A stretch of DNA of 5,155 nt, taken from the NCBI GenBank assembly GCA_023426765.1, contig JAEZBW010000570.1, positions 1 to 5,155 on the forward strand, read 5' to 3'. The position numbers and the translations under genes are program-made. Source of the stretch: Bacillota bacterium. Its GTDB lineage: Bacteria > Bacillota > Clostridia > DSM-8532. Positions within the stretch are counted from its first letter, which is position 1, and the number at the start of each line of letters is the position of its first letter. This document shows, piece by piece, positions 1 through 5,155 of this stretch. The notes below the pieces were generated by a model. That model made no database searches and was not told the DNA's origin. It worked only from the letters and a program-made list of their open reading frames with translations.

Positions 1-369
1 ACCCAGTATCATTCCGCCGGCTTTGTTTATCCGAAGGTGTATGACAACCTGATTTTTTCCGGGCTTGCCGGCGGCAGCATTGATTCCTTTCTTGGTTTTG
101 GGCAGTATAATTCGTTAAGCATGGGGGTTTACGCAGCAAGAACGATTGCTTTGGGATATGATTATCACCGGCAATGCAAAGCCATTACAAAGAAGAACCT
201 GCAGCTGCATCAGCTGCGCATGGGGTTTGACAATCTGGATAACAAGGGATACGACAGGCTGCTCTCCTTTCTTGGCCTTCCCGGTATGCGCAGCATCCTG
301 TACAGAACGCCTCTGAATTTTTTACCGCTGGGCTCGGGAATCATTCGTAAAACACTGCAGACCAAATAG
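1..369 (+). CDS. FAD-dependent oxidoreductase, C-terminal part (5' end outside window)
   Basis: The frame is open from base 1 and ends at TAG 367-369, so this is the last 122 residues of a longer protein; the ATG at 37 is probably internal. The segment with AGGSIDSFLGFGQYN, followed by SMGVYAARTI, resembles the third FAD-contacting region of geranylgeranyl-reductase-like flavoproteins (COG0644 type). In that family a G-D/E-A-A/G-G stretch is followed by a D-P-F-x-G-x-G loop and a helix containing S-G-x-x-A-A. The remaining part, rich in basic and aromatic residues, would be the C-terminal helical cap. In family members this region helps hold the flavin; the substrate cannot be told from this fragment. 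The position usually occupied by Asp/Glu is Leu here (codon 64-66). The gene converges on the next one with a 3-base gap. The flavoprotein call is moderately sure; the exact family is an inference from motif resemblance. Confidence 0.65.
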   Translation, partial: TQYHSAGFVYPKVYDNLIFSGLAGGSIDSFLGFGQYNSLSMGVYAARTIALGYDYHRQCKAITKKNLQLHQLRMGFDNLDNKGYDRLLSFLGLPGMRSILYRTPLNFLPLGSGIIRKTLQTK

Positions 370-372
370 TAT

Positions 373-846
373 TCAACCTCTTTTTATGATAATTTCGTCA
401 CTGACAACTTTATGGTAGTATCTGTCAACCGCAAACAACAGCAGATACGTGATCAGATAGGTGATTTGTGACCACGGAATTACCTTCCATCCCGTCATCA
501 CAACCGTTTTTGTATACATCGAGATCAATTCAAGGATCTGTACAAAACCAATCCATCCCGCCGTGTACCATAAAACCTTTTTCGAAGGCAGGAAGAGCAG
601 GTATAAAATCATTTTAACCGGATACAGAAATAACGAACCAAGCAGAATATATATGATGGAGTCTTCAGGTGTAATATAGTAATACAGGTTCAGTATGTCG
701 CCAAAGATTACCTCATACACAAGCGAATACAGGCTGTAGGTGATCCATATGAACACATGACGCACCTTAAAAGGTCTTTTCCCCACTGTAATCAGGAAAA
801 CTATCCACAATACCAGAATTGAGCCGTAATAGAAACCTTTTGCCAT
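373..846 (-). CDS. Small multi-pass membrane protein, CBO0543-like
   Basis: This encodes a 157-residue, very hydrophobic protein. Membrane segments are visible at about residues 7-22, 30-49, 63-86, 90-111 and 124-140, with a basic, hydrophilic C-terminus (YYHKVVSDEIIIKRG). The order of elements, with an aromatic-rich LYPVK helix, a GW-containing helix, a TGWK turn and a last helix before a charged tail, resembles the uncharacterised CBO0543 family of Firmicutes membrane proteins. Their length is also about 150-170 residues. No catalytic or transport motif is seen and no function can be given. The ATG at 844-846 is supported by AGGAG seven bases upstream. The gene is transcribed toward the flavoprotein gene and appears to be monocistronic. 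That this is a real gene is fairly sure; the family name is recalled from general resemblance and is less sure. Confidence 0.7.
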   Translation of the reverse strand: MAKGFYYGSILVLWIVFLITVGKRPFKVRHVFIWITYSLYSLVYEVIFGDILNLYYYITPEDSIIYILLGSLFLYPVKMILYLLFLPSKKVLWYTAGWIGFVQILELISMYTKTVVMTGWKVIPWSQITYLITYLLLFAVDRYYHKVVSDEIIIKRG

Positions 847-853
847 CTGCTTT

Positions 854-858
854 CTCCT
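854..858 (-). promoter_or_regulatory. Ribosome binding site of the CBO0543-like gene
   Basis: The minus strand reads AAAGGAG, followed by 7 bases and then ATG (846-844). The match to the anti-Shine-Dalgarno sequence is strong and fixes this start. Confidence 0.75.
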
Positions 859-1138
859 TTTTTCTCTTATCGGTTAAATGCCATTCCTACCTCGTTATTA
901 TTCCGCAGGTTCCTTTTGGATATGCCGCTATTTGCTGTGGGAAATGAAGTTGGCTCCATTTCCGCTGATAACGGTTTTGTATCTCATCCTAATATGGTTC
1001 ATTTGTGTTCTATATGATTCCAGAATTTTTGGGTTGCTTATGGATCCTGCCTGCGGGAAAAACAGGTGGAAAACAAGATGGAGGTACAATAGTCCCTATT
1101 GCATAAACAAAAAATAAGGTATATCTTTGAAAGTAACC

Positions 1139-1168
1139 TTGTTTTTGATCCTTGGATTCAGGTACAAT
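1139..1168 (+). promoter_or_regulatory. Possible sigma-A promoter of the carboxypeptidase-family gene
   Basis: The -10 box TACAAT at 1163-1168 matches five of six consensus bases. The best -35 candidate is TTGTTT at 1139-1144 with an 18-base spacer; it matches only three of six. A start of transcription near 1175 would leave a leader of about 24 bases carrying the GGGGAGG site. The -10 box lies inside a short dyad, CAGGTA-CAATA-TACCTG (1159-1175). No good sigma-F or sigma-G match was found, although dacF of Bacillus subtilis is known to be sporulation-controlled. Confidence 0.35.
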
Positions 1169-1186
1169 ATACCTGTAAAGCCTATC

Positions 1187-1193
1187 GGGGAGG
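1187..1193 (+). promoter_or_regulatory. Ribosome binding site deciding the start at 1199
   Basis: GGGGAGG lies five bases before ATG 1199. It selects this ATG over the in-frame TTG at 1127, which has no such site. The ATG also gives a normal signal peptide directly at the N-terminus. Confidence 0.8.
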
Positions 1194-1198
1194 CACCC

Positions 1199-2419
1199 AT
1201 GGTTAAAAAATTTTTTTTAGTTTTATTCATCATCCTTATCAGCATTCCTCCTGTTGTTGGTTTGGCACTTCCGTCCGAGCCTGCCATTGATGCGCCTTCA
1301 GCGCTGTTGATTGAGCTTCGGCGCGGGCAGGTCTTGTACTCCAAAAATCCGGAAGAGCCTTTACATATTGCGGCCGCTTCCAAGCTGATGACCGCTTTGA
1401 TCGCCCTTGAAAAAACTGAAAATGAAATGGTTACCGCCAGCAAGGAGGCTGTCAACGCGGAAGGCGCCATACTCGAGCTTTCGGTCGGAGAGAAGTACAC
1501 CGCCCAAAGCTTGATTTATGCCTGTATGCTAAGCAATGCCAATGATGCCGCAATTGCATTGGCAGAAGCAATCGGCGGGACAGTTGACAATTTTGTCAAG
1601 CTGATGAATGATTACGCGGCAACGCTGAATTTAACAAATACCCATTTCACAAACCCCACCGGCAAATACGATGAAAACCAGCGAACGACCGCTTCGGATT
1701 TAGCCAGGCTTCTGCGCCAGTGTTTGTCTTCAAACCCGGAGTTTGAAAGGGTTTTCTCCACTCAGGCCAAACCCTGGTTTGACGATGAGAAGACCATTGT
1801 CCTGACAAACCTGAATGACATGTTCTGGAGTTATGATGGCGTGGATGGCGGAAAGAGGGATTTCAGCAATCCGAAGCTTCAAACGGTAATAACCACCGCC
1901 ACCAGAGGCCAGCAGCGGCTGGCCTGTATCCTGTTGGATTCACCGGCGGACAGCATGTATACAGACAGCATAAAGCTGCTCGATCATGGTTTTAATAATT
2001 TCAGAAGAGATATTCTGGTTTCGAAGGGTCAGGCTTTATCCGAAGCTCAGATAGAAGGTCACAATGTAACCCTTGTATCCGGCAGTGATGTATTTTACAC
2101 CTATCCTCTGGGGGTCAGCTATATCCAAAATGTGGACTATGCTTCCGTTGAATCAAACATGAAGCTTCCGGTATACAAGAACACCGTGCTTGGAAATGTA
2201 AAGTTTACATTGGTGGACGGCACGGTAATCGCCGTGGATCTTTTCCCTGAAGTTGAAATCCTTCCCGAAATGACCACCTATGAAAAAATAAAGAAAAGAG
2301 TGCTGGAATACAAAGAAATTTTTTATATTGTAATTGCATTGGTGATCATCGAAATCATTCTGCTGTTGGCCAAGCTTGGTAAATATATTTTTAAACGGAA
2401 ATCCTCAGTTACCCGTTAA
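1199..2419 (+). CDS. DacF/PBP5-like D-Ala-D-Ala carboxypeptidase family protein (S11), catalytic motifs lost
   Basis: This encodes a 406-residue protein, the normal length for DacF/PBP5-type proteins. Active members remove the terminal D-Ala from peptidoglycan pentapeptides outside the membrane. Residues 1-23 look like a signal peptide (MVKK, hydrophobic core, then GLA before LPSEP). Residues 30-270 match the S11 fold, with SALLIELRRGQVLYSKN, then KLMTALIALEK, NDAAIALAEAIGG, NPTGKYDE and DGVDGGK. Residues 270-350 match the PBP5 C-terminal beta domain. Residues 374-396 are a membrane anchor with a basic tail. All three active-site motifs are altered. The nucleophile of SxxK is Ala59 (AASK, 59-62), SxN reads NAN (113-115), and KTG reads KRD (219-221). 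The frame is intact, so a maintained non-catalytic paralogue is inferred rather than a decaying gene. Family membership is secure; carboxypeptidase activity is unlikely. It is probably monocistronic, with a terminator 16 bases after the stop. Confidence 0.9.
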   Translation: MVKKFFLVLFIILISIPPVVGLALPSEPAIDAPSALLIELRRGQVLYSKNPEEPLHIAAASKLMTALIALEKTENEMVTASKEAVNAEGAILELSVGEKYTAQSLIYACMLSNANDAAIALAEAIGGTVDNFVKLMNDYAATLNLTNTHFTNPTGKYDENQRTTASDLARLLRQCLSSNPEFERVFSTQAKPWFDDEKTIVLTNLNDMFWSYDGVDGGKRDFSNPKLQTVITTATRGQQRLACILLDSPADSMYTDSIKLLDHGFNNFRRDILVSKGQALSEAQIEGHNVTLVSGSDVFYTYPLGVSYIQNVDYASVESNMKLPVYKNTVLGNVKFTLVDGTVIAVDLFPEVEILPEMTTYEKIKKRVLEYKEIFYIVIALVIIEIILLLAKLGKYIFKRKSSVTR

Positions 2420-2434
2420 ACCTGAATTTAGCAG

Positions 2435-2465
2435 AAAACAGGCGGTGATGAACCGCCTGTTTTTT
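2435..2465. terminator. Bidirectional rho-independent terminator
   Basis: A perfect 12-bp stem, AAAACAGGCGGT (2435-2446) with ACCGCCTGTTTT (2452-2463), closes a GATGA loop and is followed by a T run (2460-2465). On the minus strand the same hairpin ends in TTTTCT. It lies between the convergent stop codons at 2419 and 2474 and can serve both the carboxypeptidase-family gene and prfB. Confidence 0.92.
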
Positions 2466-2473
2466 GATCAGCC

Positions 2474-3590
2474 TTATTGTTTTCTTGCCATATACGTCAG
2501 ATACGCGCCGATGAATTCGTCAAGCCCGCCATTCATCACCTTGTCCACGTTTCCTTCTTCATACCCCGTCCGGTGATCCTTCACCAATGTGTAAGGACAG
2601 AATACATAGGAACGGATTTGACTTCCCCAGGCAATATCCATCTGGTCACCTTTGATCTCGCTGATTTTTTCCTTCTGTTCACGTTCTTTCAGCTCCAAAA
2701 GCTTCGCATACAGCATTTTCATCGCCGTATCCCTGTTCTGGAACTGGGATCTTTCATTCTGGCAGGCCACCACAATGCCGGTAGGAATATGGGTAAGCCT
2801 GACGGCCGAGGAGGTTTTGTTGATGTGCTGTCCTCCGGCCCCACTGGAACGGTAAACATCCATTTTTATATCTTCGGGATTGATGTCAATCTTGATGCTG
2901 TCATCCAGCACCGGCATAACATCCATGGATGCAAAGGAGGTATGCCTTCTTCCCGAAGCATCGAACGGTGAGATGCGAACCAGCCGGTGCACACCTTTTT
3001 CGGATTTTAAGTAACCGTAAGCATTTTCTCCGTTTACTTCCACCGTTACGCTTTTAATGCCGGCTTCATCACCCTCCAGAAAATCCAGCACACGGGTTTG
3101 GAACTGGTTGTTTTCGGCCCAGCGGGTAAACATGCGGAAAAGCATTTCCACCCAATCCATGGCCTCGGTTCCGCCTGCTCCTGCATGCAGCGTAAAGATG
3201 GCATTATTCCTGTCATATTCGCCTTTCAGCAGTGTTTGCAGCCTCAGCTTTTCATATCGTTCCCGGACATCCTCAAAGCTTTCCTGCACTTCCTCCAGAA
3301 TGGCTTCATCCTGTTCTTCAAGCCCCAGGTCCACAAGGGTAACCAGGTCTTCGCAGTCATTCACCAGCTTTTTCAGAACCTCCAGCTTGTCACGGATACT
3401 TTTACCCTTTTGCAGTATGATTTGTGAATTTTCTGCATCATCCCAGAAACCAGGTTCCTGCGCCTTTTGATCCAGTTCTGCCAGATCTTTCTCCATGCCA
3501 GGGACGTCAAAGTGAATCCCTCAATTCAATGATGCTGTTCAGTTGTTCTCTGATTTGGGGGCGCATTTGCTCCAGTAAAATCAGACTCAT
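2474..3590 (-). CDS. prfB: Peptide chain release factor 2, with programmed +1 frameshift
   Basis: RF2 recognises UGA and UAA stop codons on the ribosome and triggers release of the finished protein. The gene has two parts. A 27-codon first frame begins at ATG 3590-3588 (MSLILLEQMRPQ...) and ends ...RDSL at TGA 3509-3507. After a +1 shift, translation continues from GAC 3508-3506 (DVPGMEKDLAELDQ...) to TAA 2476-2474, giving 371 residues, the usual RF2 length. The conserved PGFWDD, the stop-recognition tripeptide SPF (about 207-209) and the catalytic GGQ (252-254) within SSGAGGQHINKTSSAVRLTH are all present, only two residues from their Escherichia coli positions. SPF rather than PxT makes this RF2, not RF1. 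The start at 3590 fits the promoter at 3634-3661, since upstream ATGs lie at or before the predicted transcription start. GAAGGG (3608-3603) is the likely ribosome binding site, though its 12-base spacing is long. The gene is not preceded by secA, its neighbour in Bacillus. Confidence 0.96.
3506..3521 (-). promoter_or_regulatory. prfB: prfB programmed +1 frameshift site
   Basis: On the minus strand the sequence is AGGGATTCACTTTGAC. An internal Shine-Dalgarno-like AGGG (3521-3518) begins nine bases before the slippery CTT (3512-3510), followed by TGA (3509-3507) and C. The same AGGG-to-CTT distance occurs in the Escherichia coli site AGGGGGTATCTTTGAC. When RF2 is scarce, termination at TGA is slow and the ribosome slips +1 to read GAC, so RF2 controls its own synthesis. 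The second frame upstream is closed by a TGA at 3523-3521, so it cannot be reached except by the shift or by an internal start. Confidence 0.93.
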
Positions 3591-3633
3591 GGCATTCTCA
3601 TTCCCTTCAGTAAGCAATTTTTCAAACATATTC

Positions 3634-3661
3634 ATTATAGCATTACGCACTTAAAAGTAAA
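3634..3661 (-). promoter_or_regulatory. Extended -10 promoter of prfB
   Basis: The minus strand carries a perfect TATAAT (3639-3634) preceded by TGC, an extended -10 element. A -35-like TTTACT (3661-3656; four of six matches) lies 16 bases upstream. Transcription would start near 3627, leaving about 36 bases of leader before ATG 3590. This gives prfB expression independent of the upstream transporter gene. Confidence 0.7.
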
Positions 3662-3701
3662 CCATAAACGCTAAATTGGTAAGGAAACCGCACTATTACC
3701 G

Positions 3702-3772
3702 TTACTGTTCACGTTCTTTCGTCACCAAAATCACGCAAATCACCCGCTAACTCTACTGTGGTTGAACAGTAA
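3702..3772. repeat. 10-bp inverted repeat in the prfB upstream region
   Basis: TTACTGTTCA (3702-3711) and TGAACAGTAA (3763-3772) are exact reverse complements 51 bases apart. The right arm can instead form a local hairpin, GAACAG-TAAT-CTGTTC (3764-3779). The repeat lies between the end of the transporter gene and the prfB promoter. It could be an operator pair, an RNA stem in read-through transcripts, or chance in AT-rich DNA. No typical T-run terminator was found after the transporter stop. Confidence 0.4.
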
Positions 3773-3800
3773 TCTGTTCCTCCGGCCTGTTATGGCTTTT

Positions 3801-5120
3801 TTATGGTGTCGGGTTTTTCTTTTTCCAAATGAACACACGGATATAAAGGCCGGCCAGTACGGTCAGTATTCCTGAAATGGCAAAAATGATCTGAAACTGA
3901 GTGATCTCCACGCCTAAAAACATGCCCCTGTAGTTTTGCATTTTCCCGACCATCCAGGATGCAACCATGGAGGATAAAAAGCCGACCAGTCCGCTTAACG
4001 CCGCGTTAAAGCCCAGATAGACCGTTTTCCCCTCATCGGGCGTATTTTCATAAGGGATGTTCAACAGTGATATGTTTATTCCAGCCCAGGAGATACCACT
4101 GGTTATATGCAGCAGAATGACCAGTGGTTGTTCAAGAAGAGAGCCTGATGCTACTAAAAACCAGCCTGCATGGGTAAGGCCCAGTAAGGTGAGCGTGATC
4201 ATGGCCGTATAAGTAAAGGATTTCCTGTCGGCGGCCTTGCCCCACAGCCTGACCGAAAGCACATAGCTTAAGGCATTCAGCAGGCCGCATATGGTAATAA
4301 AGGTGTAGCTTAGCTTCAGCTGTGATACCATATATACCGAGAAAAACGGTGAAGCAAAATTCAGGGATAACCCCCATATGAAAAACAAAATAATGATTTT
4401 ACGGAATTTTCTTTCCCTTAAAGGTAAAAGAAACAGGTTCTTAAAACTGATCTCTGTTTTGGCAGCTGCACGTGGCGGTTCCTTTATCTTCAGATAGGAA
4501 AACAGGTTCAGAAGCATAGCCAGCAGGGCAACCCCGTACATGACCAGATACCCCTGATAGGGTTTGTTTTGCATTTGAAATATATCCAGTACCCTTCCCA
4601 TGACGATATTCATGACACTGGAAATAAAGATGAGGAATATTTCACGGTTGCCGAAATACCTGCCCCGCATTCCCTGCGGTACAAGGCTGATGATCATCGT
4701 CACGGTTGCAGGAGCCACCATATTGACCATCAGGTGGGACACGAAATACAGGACGCCGACCATCATCATACGGGTTTTTACCGGCGCAGGAATCAGGGGT
4801 ATGAAGACCAGCAGCACAAGCATGATGCGGTGAAGAGCGTTAAAAAAGGTTACAAGTGGTTTTCTGCGGTTCAGTTTTTCCAGCACCAGAGGCGAGAAAA
4901 ACTGTATGATACCGGCTAAAACGGGAATTGCGGCAATTTGCCCGCAAAGCTTGTCATCTGCGCCTATGTATTTTAAATAGCCTGTCAGAAACGCCCCTGT
5001 GGTAAAGCCGAAGATAATACGCGCGGATATGCCTTCGAAAATAGCCATCAACCGGCTTTTCTCGTAATCCTTTTCCGACAGTCGGGCGCTTGCCCCATTC
5101 TTAGTATTTTGATTTTTCAT
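3801..5120 (-). CDS. Major Facilitator Superfamily transporter
   Basis: This encodes a 439-residue inner-membrane protein of about twelve hydrophobic segments, the normal MFS length. It has a hydrophilic N-terminus of about 25 residues and a central cytoplasmic loop at about 211-240 (KIKEPPRAAAKTEISFKN), where the two six-helix halves are joined. MFS signatures are visible. QGMRGRYFGNRE (149-160), after the fourth helix, matches the R-G-R-x-x-G-x-R type loop. LWGKAADRKS (292-301) is the second-half form of motif A. LEKLNRRKP (80-88) is a degenerate first-half motif A. MFS proteins move small solutes by proton-driven exchange or uptake. The substrate cannot be told; no drug-efflux motif C was recognised with confidence. 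ATG 5120-5118 has AAGGA eight bases upstream. It is co-directional with prfB, 210 bases away, and probably transcribed separately. No partner gene is visible in the window. Confidence 0.9.
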   Translation of the reverse strand: MKNQNTKNGASARLSEKDYEKSRLMAIFEGISARIIFGFTTGAFLTGYLKYIGADDKLCGQIAAIPVLAGIIQFFSPLVLEKLNRRKPLVTFFNALHRIMLVLLVFIPLIPAPVKTRMMMVGVLYFVSHLMVNMVAPATVTMIISLVPQGMRGRYFGNREIFLIFISSVMNIVMGRVLDIFQMQNKPYQGYLVMYGVALLAMLLNLFSYLKIKEPPRAAAKTEISFKNLFLLPLRERKFRKIIILFFIWGLSLNFASPFFSVYMVSQLKLSYTFITICGLLNALSYVLSVRLWGKAADRKSFTYTAMITLTLLGLTHAGWFLVASGSLLEQPLVILLHITSGISWAGINISLLNIPYENTPDEGKTVYLGFNAALSGLVGFLSSMVASWMVGKMQNYRGMFLGVEITQFQIIFAISGILTVLAGLYIRVFIWKKKNPTP

Positions 5121-5128
5121 GTATGTTT

Positions 5129-5133
5129 TCCTT
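5129..5133 (-). promoter_or_regulatory. Ribosome binding site of the MFS transporter
   Basis: The minus strand reads TTAAGGAAAAC with AAGGA at 5133-5129, eight bases before ATG 5120. It supports the full-length start. Further upstream the sequence GCCCATGCCCATGGTACC reaches the window edge, so the promoter cannot be judged. Confidence 0.65.
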
Positions 5134-5155
5134 AATAGGTACCATGGGCATGGGC

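Larger units (their letters stand above)
847..1198. other. 352-base divergent intergenic region
   Basis: This region lies between two divergent genes. It holds the ribosome binding site of the left gene (854-858), and the possible promoter (1139-1168) and ribosome binding site (1187-1193) of the right gene. TACAAT occurs twice in similar surroundings (1085-1090, within GAGGTACAATA; 1163-1168, within CAGGTACAATA). The middle part, about 870-1080, has no convincing gene on either strand: the longest frame lacks a ribosome binding site and has an odd Trp/Cys-rich composition. No convincing promoter for the left gene was found by eye. Confidence 0.6.

Noticed and set aside
867..959. 30-residue hydrophilic minus-strand frame upstream of the CBO0543-like gene, vaguely reminiscent of small spore-type peptides
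   Set aside because: It has no ribosome binding site, and the resemblance is too loose to support a call in so short a frame.
878..1117. 79-codon plus-strand frame with one hydrophobic stretch in the 847-1198 intergenic region
   Set aside because: It has no ribosome binding site, its composition is unusually rich in Trp, Cys and Tyr, and I recognise no family. It also ends just before the promoter region of the next gene.
1101..1127. Possible sigma-F or sigma-G sporulation promoter (GCATA followed by GGTATATCT)
   Set aside because: The spacing is wrong (12 instead of about 15 bases) and the -10 part does not fit the consensus.
1127..1198. 24-residue N-terminal extension of the carboxypeptidase-family protein starting at TTG
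   Set aside because: It would bury the signal peptide, lacks a ribosome binding site, and lies across the probable promoter. ATG 1199 has GGGGAGG at good spacing.
1096..1500. 134-codon minus-strand frame antisense to the start of the carboxypeptidase-family gene
   Set aside because: It is a low-complexity Ser/Ala-rich translation of the antisense strand of a clear coding region.
2477..3470. Several plus-strand frames opposite prfB
   Set aside because: prfB is certain on the minus strand. These frames have no recognisable domains and show Ser- or His/Phe-rich antisense composition.
4569..4919. His/Asp-rich plus-strand frame opposite the MFS transporter
   Set aside because: The His/Asp/Tyr bias is what the complement of Met/Ile/Val-rich membrane codons produces. 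There is no start signal or family match.
1..5155. CRISPR array, tRNA, rRNA, insertion sequence or defence island
   Set aside because: No regularly spaced repeats, cloverleaf, transposase, terminal repeats or defence-type domains were seen on either strand; the window is typical housekeeping chromosome.

Overview
The window looks like ordinary chromosomal DNA from a low-to-mid GC Firmicute, most likely a Clostridia member. The reasons are AGGAG-type ribosome binding sites, a DacF/PBP5-type cell-wall gene, a small membrane protein resembling the CBO0543 family of clostridia and bacilli, and a prfB gene with the classical frameshift. No mobile element, CRISPR array, tRNA or rRNA was found. Assignment to a genus is not possible from this sequence alone.

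Layout, left to right. Positions 1-369 (+) hold the C-terminal end of an FAD-dependent oxidoreductase that starts outside the window. It converges, with only 3 bases between stop codons, on a minus-strand gene for a 157-residue multi-pass membrane protein (373-846). A 352-base intergenic stretch follows and carries a possible promoter for a 406-residue secreted, membrane-anchored protein of the D-alanyl-D-alanine carboxypeptidase family (1199-2419, +). A strong 12-bp hairpin with T runs on both sides (2435-2465) separates it from prfB (2474-3590, -). prfB encodes peptide chain release factor 2 and is read through a CTT-TGA-C programmed +1 frameshift. It has its own extended -10 promoter at 3634-3661. 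Upstream of prfB lies a 140-base intergenic region with a 10-bp inverted repeat, then a minus-strand Major Facilitator Superfamily transporter (3801-5120).

The genes do not form an evident pathway. They are mostly single transcription units in alternating orientation, and the transporter and prfB are co-directional but separately promoted. The most notable observation is that the carboxypeptidase-family protein has lost the catalytic residues of all three active-site motifs (SxxK, SxN, KTG) while its reading frame, signal peptide, C-terminal domain and membrane anchor remain intact. This suggests a retained non-catalytic pseudoenzyme. The second notable point is that prfB is complete only if the frameshift is annotated: a simple ORF call would miss its first 31 residues.
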